DNA of 64,000 nucleotides from Flavobacterium orientale (lineage in GTDB: Bacteria; Bacteroidota; Bacteroidia; Flavobacteriales; Flavobacteriaceae): the NCBI RefSeq assembly GCF_014638005.1, contig NZ_BMFG01000001.1, positions 326,421 to 390,420 on the forward strand. The letters are read 5' to 3'. Positions within the stretch are counted from its first letter, which is position 1; each line of letters starts with the position of its first letter. Positions 35,860 to 44,347 of the stretch are shown piece after piece. Below the pieces are notes generated by a model. That model made no database searches. It worked only from the letters and a program-made list of their open reading frames with translations, and was not told the origin of the DNA. Position numbers and translations under genes: made by a program.

Positions 35860-35884
35860 TACTAAAAATTAAATTTAAATTTAT

Positions 35885-36580
35885 ATGAAAAAATCAGTAA
35901 GCCTATTATTGACGGGAGTTTTCGCAATCGCTAGTGTATCAACAGGTTGTGAGGCTATGAAAAATACAAATAATACACAAAGAGGTGCCGGAATTGGAGT
36001 TGCTGCAGGAGCAGTAATTGGTGGTATTCTTGGAAACAACCTTGGTAAAGGTGGAAACACAGCTCTTGGAGCTGTTATTGGTGGAGTTGTTGGTGGAGCC
36101 GTTGGAGGTTCTATTGGGAATAAAATGGACAAACAAGCTCGCGAGATTGAACAAGCATTACCGGGAGCAGAAGTGAATAGAGTAGAAGAAGGTATCGTTT
36201 TAGTATTGGGTGAAAACTCTGTAAATTTTGAAACCAGTAAATCAGTTTTAACTAATGTGGCTAAGGCAAACTTAGATAAAGTAGTACCTGTTTTTCAAAG
36301 CTATGCTGATACAGATATCGTGGTTTATGGGTATACAGATAGTACAGGAAGATTGGAGTTCAATCAAAAATTATCTGAAGATCGTGCCGCTTCTGTGCGT
36401 AATTATTTAGTGAGCAAAGGTTTAGCTGCTTCTAGATTCAAAACAAGAGGTATGGGGCCAAACGATCCGATTGCAAGCAACGAAACTGTAGAAGGCAGAA
36501 GCAAAAACAGAAGAGTTGAGTTTACCATTACCGCTAACGAAAAAATGATAAAAGATACTGAAGCAGAGTTAAAAAACTAA
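35885..36580 (+). CDS. OmpA family protein with glycine-zipper domain
   Basis: Signal peptide followed by Cys (SVSTGC), so probably lipidated. A glycine-zipper region (about residues 35-78; GAVIGGILGNNLGKGG, GAVIGGVVGGAVGGSIGN) can insert in membranes. The OmpA C-terminal domain (about 110-220) has the peptidoglycan-binding signature YGYTDSTGRLEFNQKLSEDR and NRRVEFTI, which binds diaminopimelate. It would link outer membrane and wall. Codes for 231 aa and ends before a strong terminator. Confidence 0.92.
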   Translation: MKKSVSLLLTGVFAIASVSTGCEAMKNTNNTQRGAGIGVAAGAVIGGILGNNLGKGGNTALGAVIGGVVGGAVGGSIGNKMDKQAREIEQALPGAEVNRVEEGIVLVLGENSVNFETSKSVLTNVAKANLDKVVPVFQSYADTDIVVYGYTDSTGRLEFNQKLSEDRAASVRNYLVSKGLAASRFKTRGMGPNDPIASNETVEGRSKNRRVEFTITANEKMIKDTEAELKN

Positions 36581-36600
36581 CAAGTATTTTTTTGATATCT

Positions 36601-36632
36601 AAGACCATTACGAAAGTAATGGTCTTTTTTTT
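36601..36632 (+). terminator. Rho-independent terminator after OmpA gene
   Basis: AAGACCATTAC-GAAA-GTAATGGTCTT is a perfect 11-bp stem with a stable GAAA tetraloop followed by T6. It ends the lipoprotein-OmpA operon. Confidence 0.95.
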
Positions 36633-36643
36633 GAACGATTTTT

Positions 36644-36657
36644 AACAAATATTTGTT
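36644..36657. promoter_or_regulatory. Palindromic candidate operator (AACAAATATTTGTT)
   Basis: A perfect 14-bp palindrome sits 9 bp upstream of the -33 element of the TetR-like gene. Such sites are typical TetR-family operators. Autoregulation by the adjacent regulator is inference. Confidence 0.5.
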
Positions 36658-36666
36658 TAATTATTT

Positions 36667-36697
36667 TTGATAAAGATTAAACAAGTTGCTATCTTTG
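36667..36697 (+). promoter_or_regulatory. Promoter of TetR-ABC1 kinase operon
   Basis: TTG and TATCTTTG with a 20-bp spacer, matching the Bacteroidetes -33/-7 consensus, 22 bp before the start codon. Confidence 0.78.
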
Positions 36698-36700
36698 AAA

Positions 36701-36716
36701 AGATTTAAACAAATCT
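36701..36716. promoter_or_regulatory. Inverted repeat between promoter and TetR start (AGATTTAAACAAATCT)
   Basis: AGATTT-AAAC-AAATCT is a perfect 6-bp inverted repeat just after the -7 box, where a bound repressor would block transcription. It shares AAACAAAT with the upstream palindrome. Confidence 0.5.
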
Positions 36717-36719
36717 ATT

Positions 36720-37391
36720 ATGACCACAACCAAGAAAAGTACAACAAAGAAAAAAACAATCACTGACGATCATATTATCAGTGTTTTTATGGACAATGTG
36801 TTGCAGCACAATGCAGAGCCCAAAAACGTTTACCTGTTTTGCAAAGACAATAAAATCGAAGAGAGTGATTTTTACACATTCTACGGTTCGCTTGACGCCT
36901 TGAAGCAAGACATCTGGGTAAAATTCTTTGACAATGTCAAAGGAACTATTGAAGACGACGAAAATTATTTGACCTATTCGAATAAAAATAAATTACTCAC
37001 CCTATATTTTTCTTTAATCGAAATACTGACACTTAACAGAAGTTATGTCATGTTTGCTTTGAAAGAAGAAAAAAATATGTTGAAAAATTTACAACAATTG
37101 AAAACTTTTCGAAACCATTTCAAAAGTTTTATCGTAGATATGATAGACACACAAACTTCTGAAGAGGATTTTAAAGTTAATAAAATTGCAAAACCGCTGT
37201 ATGTAGAAGGTGCATGGGTGGAGTTCTTATTTATATTGAAATTCTGGTTGGATGACACTTCCAAAGGATTTGAAAAAACAGATGTGATGATTGAAAAAGC
37301 GGTGAAAGCTACTTTCGATGTGTTGAACACCACTCCTTTGGATAGTTTAGTAGACTTGGGAAAATTTGTTTGGAAAGAAAAATTTAAATAA
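36720..37391 (+). CDS. TetR family regulator-like protein
   Basis: A basic Thr/Lys-rich N-terminus precedes a TetR-type helix-turn-helix (about 18-65; the segment around KIEESDFYTFYGSLDALKQD corresponds to the recognition helix and following helix). An all-helical ligand or dimerisation domain (about 75-210) follows. The HTH is weaker than in classical TetR, and the partner gene is an ABC1 kinase. Two palindromic sites flank its own promoter, consistent with autoregulation. Confidence 0.82.
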   Translation: MTTTKKSTTKKKTITDDHIISVFMDNVLQHNAEPKNVYLFCKDNKIEESDFYTFYGSLDALKQDIWVKFFDNVKGTIEDDENYLTYSNKNKLLTLYFSLIEILTLNRSYVMFALKEEKNMLKNLQQLKTFRNHFKSFIVDMIDTQTSEEDFKVNKIAKPLYVEGAWVEFLFILKFWLDDTSKGFEKTDVMIEKAVKATFDVLNTTPLDSLVDLGKFVWKEKFK

Positions 37392-37397
37392 AAGCCA

Positions 37398-38711
37398 TTG
37401 AAAACATTAGACAAAATACCGACCAACAAAATTGAAAGAGCCGGACAATTAGTAAAAACCGGTTTAAAAGTGGGCGGAAATTACATTGCTTACTATGGCG
37501 AAAAGGTGGTAAACCCTTCGCTAACAAAAGATAAGTTAAATGAAAACAATGCAGAAGATATTTATGATGGACTAAAAAACCTGAAAGGGAGTGCGTTGAA
37601 AGTGGCTCAAATGCTTAGCATGGAAAAAAACATCATGCCTCGAGCCTATGTAGAGAAATTTTCACTAGCCCAATTTTCGGTGCCACCATTGAGTGCTCCA
37701 TTGGTTAGAAAAACATTTAAAAATTATTTGGGAAAATTTCCTGAACAACTATACGATTCGTTCACGCCTGATTCTATAAATGCGGCGAGTATCGGCCAGG
37801 TACACAAAGCAACCAAAGATGGGAAAAATTTAGCTGTGAAAATCCAATACCCGGGCGTGGCGGATAGTATTAGTTCAGACTTGGCAATTGTGAAACCTTT
37901 TGCAATTAAAATGTTCAACCTCCAAGGAAAAGACTCTGAGAAATATTTTAAGGAGGTTGAACATAAATTAATGGAAGAAACCGATTATGATTTGGAGTTA
38001 AAACAAGGAAAGTTTATTGCCGAAGCTTGTTCCACTATTCCAAACTTGCGTTTTCCCATTTATTATGAAGACCTGTCTTCAAAGAGAATCCTAACCATGG
38101 ATTGGATGGAAGGCGAGCATTTGTCGGAGTTTACGGCCTACAATACCGATAGAGCAAAAGGAGATAAATTAGGTCAAGCCTTGTGGGATTTTTATATGCA
38201 TCAAATGCACCATTTGCGTCAAGTGCATGCTGATCCGCATCCCGGTAATTTTTTAATTGATAAGGAAGCGAATTTGATTGCGATTGATTTTGGTTGTATC
38301 AAGCAAGTTCCGGAAGAGTTTTATGTGCCTTATTTCGAATTGGCAAGACCTGAGGTGATTGGTAACCCAAAATTGTTCAATGAAAAGTTATTTGAATTGG
38401 AAATATTACGAAGCGACGATTCGCCTAAAGAGATTGCATATTTCACAGGCTTATTTCATCAATTACTGAGTTTGTTTACACAACCGTTTCATGGTGATTT
38501 CTTTGATTTTTCAGATGAAGAGTTCTTTGGAAACATTGCCAAAATGGGTGAAGAATTTTCAAAAGACACCCAGTTGCGAAAAATGAACGGCAACAGAGGT
38601 TCAAAACATTTTTTATACATTAACAGAACGTTCTTTGGTTTGTATAATCTCCTGCACGATTTAAAGGCAAGAGTAAACACCAAAGACTTCGAGAAATATA
38701 TTACTAACTAA
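37398..38711 (+). CDS. ABC1 / AarF (UbiB-like) atypical kinase
   Basis: Atypical protein-kinase-like ATPase related to UbiB and ADCK proteins. The family signatures KGSALKVAQMLSME (KxGQ-like region), NAASIGQVHKATKDGKNLAVKIQYPG (Ala-rich loop and ATP-binding Lys), DPHPGNFLI (catalytic) and IAIDFGC (metal Asp) are all present. Relatives support quinone synthesis or lipid homeostasis. The start is TTG, 6 bp after the regulator stop; the first internal Met is far inside the conserved domain, so TTG initiation is needed. Operon partner of the TetR-like gene. Confidence 0.9.
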   Translation: MKTLDKIPTNKIERAGQLVKTGLKVGGNYIAYYGEKVVNPSLTKDKLNENNAEDIYDGLKNLKGSALKVAQMLSMEKNIMPRAYVEKFSLAQFSVPPLSAPLVRKTFKNYLGKFPEQLYDSFTPDSINAASIGQVHKATKDGKNLAVKIQYPGVADSISSDLAIVKPFAIKMFNLQGKDSEKYFKEVEHKLMEETDYDLELKQGKFIAEACSTIPNLRFPIYYEDLSSKRILTMDWMEGEHLSEFTAYNTDRAKGDKLGQALWDFYMHQMHHLRQVHADPHPGNFLIDKEANLIAIDFGCIKQVPEEFYVPYFELARPEVIGNPKLFNEKLFELEILRSDDSPKEIAYFTGLFHQLLSLFTQPFHGDFFDFSDEEFFGNIAKMGEEFSKDTQLRKMNGNRGSKHFLYINRTFFGLYNLLHDLKARVNTKDFEKYITN

Positions 38712-38760
38712 TGCCATACATTAGTTTTTAAATTAGTTTGTTTATTTATTGGTTAGGTTG

Positions 38761-38805
38761 ATAAGAGCGACACTCCACGTTTGAGTTTTGTCGCTCTTAT
38801 TCTTT
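38761..38805 (+). terminator. Bidirectional terminator hairpin
   Basis: ATAAGAGCGACA pairs perfectly with TGTCGCTCTTAT (12 bp) across a 16-base loop and is followed by TCTTTTT. It ends the TetR-ABC1 transcript and faces the next, minus-strand, gene. Confidence 0.88.
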
Positions 38806-38845
38806 TTAGGAAACTCGTGAGAATCAATTATGAAATAGTTCCTTT

Positions 38846-39652
38846 TTATTGTTTTAAATACTCTTTAGTTTTAAAAAAAGTCATCGTGTCGTTGAACGCT
38901 TTATTTTCCATGAAATCAACCACCCACATAGTAACCTTTAGTCCGGTTAAAAGTTCGTATTCAAAACGTAAAAATCCATAAACATCAGAGAAATAGCTTT
39001 TTAAAGTAGTAGTGCCTAGTTTTGAATCTGCTTTACTCTCAATAATGTAACATTCAATTACACCCAAATCAGTAGTTATGCTTTCTTTTCCAGTAATTTT
39101 ATAATGATAGGAAAGTAGTAGTTGACCACTCCATTCACCCCAAAGTTGGTTACCCCAACCTTCACCAATTGACATAGCATCTTGCCATTCTAAACCAATA
39201 GACAAAGGTTTTTTTACAAAAGGGAATGGGCAAGTCTCTAATGATTCAAAAAAACCGGATCTTATCGGATGAATCCATACGTTTGATGAATTATCAACCA
39301 CACCGGTAGAAGAAAATGAACCAAATTCAGGGCCCTGCATATATGATATTTGAGTTTGATTTTCATTTGTTCTCGGCGAATCAATACTTGGTCGCACCAA
39401 CAAATGAATTTTAGCCACACCAACTGAGTCAGATGTCTTGTTTACTAATTCAAAACCATCATTGGAATTTGTTTTTAGCTTTTTAGAAATTCCGTTTTTA
39501 ATAATTTCGTAGTCAAAAACATATACGTTGCCAACTTTATAAACTTGATTATTACTGTCGATACTATCCTTTTCGATGACAACGGAATCATATTGTTGAG
39601 CATATCCAAATTGAAGAATAAGTAAAACTAAAAAACATAATTTATTTCTCAT
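38846..39652 (-). CDS. Unrecognised secreted protein (paralogue relic next to it)
   Basis: Signal peptide (ends near QFGYAQ), then about 245 residues rich in beta-strands, with no family recognised. Features visible are STGVVDNSSNVWIHPIRSG and ITTDLGVIECYIIESKADS. The C-terminal 27 codons recur almost unchanged as a relic about 0.9 kb upstream. A copy of repeat family A with a TATATTTG box lies 66-73 bp upstream of the start. First gene of the accessory region. Confidence 0.75.
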   Translation of the reverse strand: MRNKLCFLVLLILQFGYAQQYDSVVIEKDSIDSNNQVYKVGNVYVFDYEIIKNGISKKLKTNSNDGFELVNKTSDSVGVAKIHLLVRPSIDSPRTNENQTQISYMQGPEFGSFSSTGVVDNSSNVWIHPIRSGFFESLETCPFPFVKKPLSIGLEWQDAMSIGEGWGNQLWGEWSGQLLLSYHYKITGKESITTDLGVIECYIIESKADSKLGTTTLKSYFSDVYGFLRFEYELLTGLKVTMWVVDFMENKAFNDTMTFFKTKEYLKQ

Positions 39653-39669
39653 TTGTAATTCTTAAAGAG

Positions 39670-39745
39670 GCGGTTACTGATAGAATAGCATAATAAGACG
39701 GATAAAGGCTAACCATCCCAAATATAAAATTTCTTTTTGAATTTT
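39670..39745 (-). repeat. Dispersed repeat family A, copy 1 (promoter-bearing)
   Basis: This 378-bp gene-free stretch (39653-40030) holds, first, family A copy 1. Its core, identical to two others in the window, reads ATTCAAAAAGAAATTTTATA then TTTGGGAT on the minus strand and includes a TATATTTG -7 box (39719-39726). The hairpin seen in copies 2 and 3 is decayed here. The rest of the stretch contains the gene relic and the promoter of the next plus-strand gene. Confidence 0.85.
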
Positions 39746-39769
39746 CTTAAAAGAGTACTCGCCTAATTA

Positions 39770-39853
39770 CTATTGTTTTAAATACTCTTTAGTCTTAAAA
39801 AAAGTCATGGTGTCGTTGAATGCTTTATTTTCCATAAAATCAACCGCCTACAT
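39770..39853 (-). pseudogene. 3'-end relic of a second copy of the preceding secreted-protein gene
   Basis: Read on the minus strand, 28 codons match the last 27 residues of the gene at 38846-39652 (VVDFMENKAFNDTMTFFKTK and after). Most differences are synonymous third positions (GCG/GCA, ACG/ACC, TTC/TTT, AAA/AAG). The Trp codon after the Met has become TAG, and homology ends just beyond. The pattern shows divergence as a functional gene before truncation. It abuts repeat family A copy 1. Confidence 0.88.
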
Positions 39854-39967
39854 CAGTTTTATTTTTAATATAATTGGGGTAATTATTTTAGTTAAAGGAC
39901 TATGATTTTTTTCGAATGCTATTAAATTAGATGTATTTTGTAAAAGTTTTAAATCCCTGATAATGTT

Positions 39968-39975
39968 TATATTTG
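39968..39975 (+). promoter_or_regulatory. Bacteroidetes -7 box (TATATTTG)
   Basis: Exact TAnnTTTG match 55 bp upstream of the SBBP-repeat T9SS gene. The nearest TTG is 27 bp away, longer than optimal. Confidence 0.5.
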
Positions 39976-40030
39976 CCTTTTCGATTTATTTAATTTAAAA
40001 AAATCAAAACAGCAAGATCAAAAACAAGTT

Positions 40031-41707
40031 ATGAAAAATAGAATTTACCTAACACTAGTAGTAATTCAACTGGTTGTTACAACTGGTTTTTCTCAAGACA
40101 TGGTTTGGCATAATGTAATTGCCGGACAAAGTGAAGAATATGGAAACGCAATTGCAATTGATAATTTGGGTAATGTCATTACAACAGGAAGTTTTAGAAC
40201 TATTTGCTATGGTGATGGTTTTGCATTGTCCAGCTATGGAAATTCGGATATTTTTCTACAAAAGTTATCGCCAAATGGAGCAGTAATTTGGGTTACTCAA
40301 TTTGGTGGAGTAAATTCAGATATCGGACATACAGTAGTGACTGATAGTTTAGGTAATATTTATGTAGCGGGAACTTTTTTGGGGACTGTATTTTTTGGCA
40401 CTGCTTCTTTAAGTTCAGGAACTAGCAGCAGTAATTTTTTCTTATTAAAATTAAACCCTGCAGGAGAAATCATATGGAGGAAAGCAATACCCGGAACAAT
40501 CTCAGATAAACCCAAATTAGCGATTGATGCCAATGATAATTTGTTCCTTTCAGGAGCTTTTCAAGGAAGTAGAAGCTTTGATGGAATAACTTTAAACTCC
40601 AATAATGGTAGGGGATATTTGGCTAAAATTAATTCTGATACAGCAAATATTATGTGGGCTACACAATTTGGTTCAGGAACAACTTTAAACGGCCAACCCG
40701 TTGTTGTAAATGTAACCACTACCCATATAGCAGTGGATAATTTAGGTAATATATATGTAACCGGATGTTTTGCAGGTCATGGAAGATTTGGAACCGAAAC
40801 CTTCCTTTCGCCTAATTCCTTAAGTAACGCTTATATTGCCAAAATAAATGGACAAGGTGTCTTTCAATGGACTAAATTATACACAGGAACTTCGGAAGGA
40901 ACGAGTATTGTAGTTGATTCAAATAACAATATATATACCGCCGGTAAATATTCGGGTACGGTTACCATAAACAATACAACGTATACAACTGAACCTTCAA
41001 TTTATTCGGTTTACCTGGAAAAATTTAATGCCAATGGTGACTTGGTATGGATTAAAAATTATAATATGAATTCTAGCGAGAACTCCATTGTTATACCACA
41101 ATTAGCCATTGACAGTCAAGCCAATCTTTTTTTCAAATGCCATTTCTACAATACCATTACTTTTGAAGGAAATACTTATAATCATTTAGTTTCTCTTAAT
41201 CCCAATATTTTAAAGAATCAAATTTTGGCAACTTTCTCGAGTGGGGGAGCTAATACATGGGTAAACCAATACGAAGGTTCAAACGATCACATTACCTTCG
41301 GATTACGTCCGGATAAAAACACAAACATTGCCATTACAGAAGCAGGTTTGTTTTTTACTAGCGGAAGCTCTAGGTTTAATAATGTTTCATACTCTCTTGA
41401 AAGTGGTGCTAATATTTTTACTGCAAAACTTACGCTTCCATTTTTATTGAGTCAGCCTGATTTTATAAAGAATGATTGGGTTCAATTAAGCCCAAATCCT
41501 ACCAACGGGAGAGTAGTTTTAGATTTTAAAGCAGTTTCTTCAACGGTTGATGTTTTGATTTATAATGCAGTAGGTCAAAAAATAAACCAACTTAATTATC
41601 AAGGTATGGAAAGAATTGAAATTGATTTACCATCACAAAACGGAGTATATCTATTCGATATTCGTTCAGATAATCAAAGAGTGATAAAGAAAGTCGTTAA
41701 AAATTAA
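40031..41707 (+). CDS. SBBP-repeat (beta-propeller-like) protein with T9SS type A sorting domain
   Basis: Signal peptide (ends near TGFSQ) and several SBBP-like blades of about 50 residues with the pattern I-A-I/V-D-x-x-G-N-I-Y-V-T-G-x-F-x-G (for example DNLGNIYVTGCFAGHGRFG). The C-terminal about 75 residues form a type A T9SS sorting signal: LSPNPTNGRVVLDF, DVLIYNAVGQKI, and GVYLFDIRSDNQRVIKKVVK. It should be exported through the T9SS pore and cleaved or attached at the surface. Binding target unknown. Confidence 0.88.
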   Translation: MKNRIYLTLVVIQLVVTTGFSQDMVWHNVIAGQSEEYGNAIAIDNLGNVITTGSFRTICYGDGFALSSYGNSDIFLQKLSPNGAVIWVTQFGGVNSDIGHTVVTDSLGNIYVAGTFLGTVFFGTASLSSGTSSSNFFLLKLNPAGEIIWRKAIPGTISDKPKLAIDANDNLFLSGAFQGSRSFDGITLNSNNGRGYLAKINSDTANIMWATQFGSGTTLNGQPVVVNVTTTHIAVDNLGNIYVTGCFAGHGRFGTETFLSPNSLSNAYIAKINGQGVFQWTKLYTGTSEGTSIVVDSNNNIYTAGKYSGTVTINNTTYTTEPSIYSVYLEKFNANGDLVWIKNYNMNSSENSIVIPQLAIDSQANLFFKCHFYNTITFEGNTYNHLVSLNPNILKNQILATFSSGGANTWVNQYEGSNDHITFGLRPDKNTNIAITEAGLFFTSGSSRFNNVSYSLESGANIFTAKLTLPFLLSQPDFIKNDWVQLSPNPTNGRVVLDFKAVSSTVDVLIYNAVGQKINQLNYQGMERIEIDLPSQNGVYLFDIRSDNQRVIKKVVKN

Positions 41708-41826
41708 AATCGGCACAACAATCGTCACCATCATCGAAAAAAGGAAAGAGGTAGAAGTAAAGTGCATAATAGTAAAGAATCTCTTGAACTCAGTTATTAA
41801 ATCTAATTGTCTGTTTCTAACTTTTC

Positions 41827-42624
41827 TCAGTTCAGTTTCTCAAGTTCTTTTTCAATCTGTATATGTATTTGTTCCAATTGTTCTTCATATTTATCAGTGT
41901 CTTCATAAATTGATTTTCTGAATAATTCAAATGCTTGGATTCTTAGTTCTGAATATTTTAGTAAAATATTATTTTGTTCAACTAGATCAGGAGGTAAATT
42001 ATTTAATTGATTTGTTTTTTTAATTATTTCTAGATTTGCCTTCCATTTTGGAATCGTTTTTTCGTCCAATTCTTTAAGTAAAGAGGAGTTGTTTTTCGTC
42101 TCCAAATTGTCATAAAAGACTAACGATTCTTTTTCGTTTTTTGAGAATTGAGCAAGTTCGGTATCATATTTTTCATAAATCTCGTTATCTGAAGAGAGAA
42201 AGGCATAGCCAAATATTCCAATCACGAGTACTAACAAGGAAACGAATCCAACGCCTGCAGCTCTCCAACCGGAAAAAAAGGGATTATTATTTTCTTTATG
42301 TGCTTTAAGCATATCACCTTGTTTCCACTCTACAATTCCCAAAATAATTCCTGTGTAGAGAAGTGGAATTAGTTGTTTAGGAATTTTGTCAATTGTGTTT
42401 TCAGGAATCATAAATAGTGCCCCAAAAAGAAGTACTGTAAAAACGATTCCAAGAACTAAAGAATTTCGTCCTTCAGTTGGTTTATCTATTACTTTATAAT
42501 TTTCTCCAATTAAATATCCTGCTGCAAGAGGTCCGCCCAAGAAAGTAGCTAGCCCTATTGCTCTTGATGAATAAAGTTTAAAGTCTTGTGTTTTGTTATT
42601 TGTATTCATTTCGGTTTTAGTCAT
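41827..42624 (-). CDS. Unrecognised membrane protein with C-terminal helical tail
   Basis: Four hydrophobic segments (about 18-36, 52-70, 85-100, 125-148) are followed by about 110 residues of charged, probably coiled-coil helices (KNEKESLVFYDNLETKNN... to EQLEQIHIQIEKELEKL). No family recognised. It lies directly downstream of repeat A copy 2, whose -7 box is 60-67 bp upstream of the ATG and whose hairpin would be in the 5' leader. Confidence 0.72.
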   Translation of the reverse strand: MTKTEMNTNNKTQDFKLYSSRAIGLATFLGGPLAAGYLIGENYKVIDKPTEGRNSLVLGIVFTVLLFGALFMIPENTIDKIPKQLIPLLYTGIILGIVEWKQGDMLKAHKENNNPFFSGWRAAGVGFVSLLVLVIGIFGYAFLSSDNEIYEKYDTELAQFSKNEKESLVFYDNLETKNNSSLLKELDEKTIPKWKANLEIIKKTNQLNNLPPDLVEQNNILLKYSELRIQAFELFRKSIYEDTDKYEEQLEQIHIQIEKELEKLN

Positions 42625-42650
42625 TTTGTTTAAAGCTTGTAAGTCCAGTC

Positions 42651-42710
42651 GTTAATAGCTCCTAAGCTATTTACTGCCAATCCCAAATATAAAATTTCTT
42701 TTTGAATTTA
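42651..42710 (-). repeat. Dispersed repeat family A, copy 2 (promoter plus leader hairpin)
   Basis: Near-identical to copy 3. The -7 box (TATATTTG on the minus strand) is at 42684-42691, and the inverted repeat AATAGCT-CCTA-AGCTATT (42654-42671) falls in the predicted 5' leader of the membrane protein gene. Confidence 0.88.
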
Positions 42711-42809
42711 GAAATTAATAACACCCTCAGAACTTACGGTTTTCAAAAAACTACTGAAATTTAACCCGATATTTTTTCGATTCTTAAAATTAAAAGCAAT
42801 AGAATATGC

Positions 42810-43691
42810 TTAATCTTTTTTAGTATTCATTTGCACATCAATTTTGATTTTCCCTTCTTTATCTTTTGTTAGTGTTCTTTTTGTGTCTGGCTTTAGATTG
42901 CCTTTTAAAACTTCTTTTACATCATTTTTAAGTTTTCTGAAATCGATAGCCTCTTTATAGGTGTAAGCGTACAATGTGCCACCAATTTCCTCCGTAGCTG
43001 TTTCAAGTCGTTTGTCAAGTACATAGTCAAAATTCTCATTAGTGCTGTGAAACATTAAAACGTGTAATCGGTATAGTTGGTCTTTATCAGAACCGTCAGA
43101 ATTGGTGCTGTAAACATAATAAACAACTTTGGTGAAACTACTTGAAAAACGGTTCTCTGGTAAATCAGCATACCATTCATAGCCCCAAACATTCTTGTCT
43201 TCAAACTTGAAAAAATCATAATTAAAATAGGCATCAATTCCTTCAGGCAATAAATTGTTTTTTTTCGCCTCATACATTTTTTCTTTCCATTTATTTCCTG
43301 CTTCAAAGTTTCCTAAACCATAATATGAAACAATAATGTTTTTGGTCATAAAATAGTATCTTTTAGCAAACTCTGCATCAAATATTACTTTGCCTTTTTC
43401 AATTGCGTCAAGTGCTTCAAGTCCATAATCTAGTGATTTGTCAAACTTTTCTTTTAACCGATTTGTCTCTTCTAAATAGGTTGCTGTAGTTACTTTATAC
43501 CAAAGGGCATAATTATATAAAGTATCATTTTTTGGCAAACTCTTTTCTAAATCCCTGAATTTTATAAAAGCGGAATCAATTTCATTGGTTCGCAATAGGC
43601 TATCCGCTTTCTGATATTCGTTTATAAAATCGTTTTGACTATACCCTATCACGGGAAGTAGTAATAAAATAAAAAAGTTTATTTTTTTCAT
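42810..43691 (-). CDS. Unrecognised secreted protein
   Basis: Signal peptide (ends near PVIGYSQ). The mature N-terminal half is alpha-helical in about 35-residue pairs (ADSLLRTNEIDSAFIKFRDL, YNYALWYKVTTATYLEETN) and suggests TPR-like repeats. The C-terminal half contains mixed strands with FSSSFTKVVYYVYSTNSDGSDKDQ. An upstream TTG (9 codons longer) is rejected for the ATG that begins a clean signal peptide. It follows the next upstream gene by 47 bp and likely shares the A copy 3 promoter. Confidence 0.72.
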   Translation of the reverse strand: MKKINFFILLLLPVIGYSQNDFINEYQKADSLLRTNEIDSAFIKFRDLEKSLPKNDTLYNYALWYKVTTATYLEETNRLKEKFDKSLDYGLEALDAIEKGKVIFDAEFAKRYYFMTKNIIVSYYGLGNFEAGNKWKEKMYEAKKNNLLPEGIDAYFNYDFFKFEDKNVWGYEWYADLPENRFSSSFTKVVYYVYSTNSDGSDKDQLYRLHVLMFHSTNENFDYVLDKRLETATEEIGGTLYAYTYKEAIDFRKLKNDVKEVLKGNLKPDTKRTLTKDKEGKIKIDVQMNTKKD

Positions 43692-43738
43692 CAAGTTTTT
43701 TTTAAAATCATGCAGCAAATTTAATCCGCTCCGGCAAT

Positions 43739-44209
43739 TTAGCTTTTACTATTCTTAATGATACTTTTTATTTTTTTTGAGGGTTTCATTTTATTATTGG
43801 AATCGGAACAATAATTCACCAATAGTTCTTCAGCTTGGTTATAAATTTCGTCATTAGACAATGGTTTTTCCTTATTGTCTAAAACTGCTTTTGTCATCGC
43901 TGCAAGATAAAGCCCCAACAAATCAGAGTTCCCTTTTGTCAATTCCATAGCTTTCTCACCAATTTCAAAAGTGTATTCAGGGGTTCCTTCCATCCATTTC
44001 ATTATATATTGGATTGCGTGTAACCTATTCAATTCGTTAAGATCAGCGGGAGTTGTAAAGAGATAATTAGCACTCATTAAAACTTTGCTTTTTTCGGTTT
44101 CATAGCTCTCTGCACTTTTAAATTCATAGGCGGCTAATTCTTTAAAATTTTGTCCAAATGAGAGTGTGGAAGCAAAAATAAGTACGATAATTAGAATAAT
44201 TTTTTTCAT
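43739..44209 (-). CDS. Unrecognised secreted helical protein
   Basis: Signal peptide (ends near STLSFGQ) followed by an all-helical mature part with a lysine-rich C-terminus (NNKMKPSKKIKSIIKNSKS). SADLNELNRLHAIQYIMKWMEG-like helices have no recognised family. It heads a two-gene operon; repeat A copy 3 supplies its promoter. Confidence 0.72.
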   Translation of the reverse strand: MKKIILIIVLIFASTLSFGQNFKELAAYEFKSAESYETEKSKVLMSANYLFTTPADLNELNRLHAIQYIMKWMEGTPEYTFEIGEKAMELTKGNSDLLGLYLAAMTKAVLDNKEKPLSNDEIYNQAEELLVNYCSDSNNKMKPSKKIKSIIKNSKS

Positions 44210-44239
44210 TTGTTTGTGTCTTTTAATTTATGTTACGTA

Positions 44240-44300
44240 ACGCTAATAGCTCTCTAGCTATTTACTACCAATCCCAAATATAAAATTTCTTTTTGAATGT
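44240..44300 (-). repeat. Dispersed repeat family A, copy 3 (promoter plus leader hairpin)
   Basis: -7 box TATATTTG on the minus strand at 44275-44282, 66-73 bp upstream of the ATG. The inverted repeat AATAGCT-CTCT-AGCTATT (44245-44262) has the same 7-bp arms as copy 2 but a different loop, as expected if the paired structure matters more than the loop. Confidence 0.88.
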
Positions 44301-44347
44301 TTGAAGAAAATTAAGTAGGTCCCTAGCTCAATGAATTCTCCAACTTA

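Noticed and set aside
35881..36132. Proline-rich frame opposite the OmpA gene
   Set aside because: A shadow of the glycine-zipper coding sequence; the plus-strand gene is clear.
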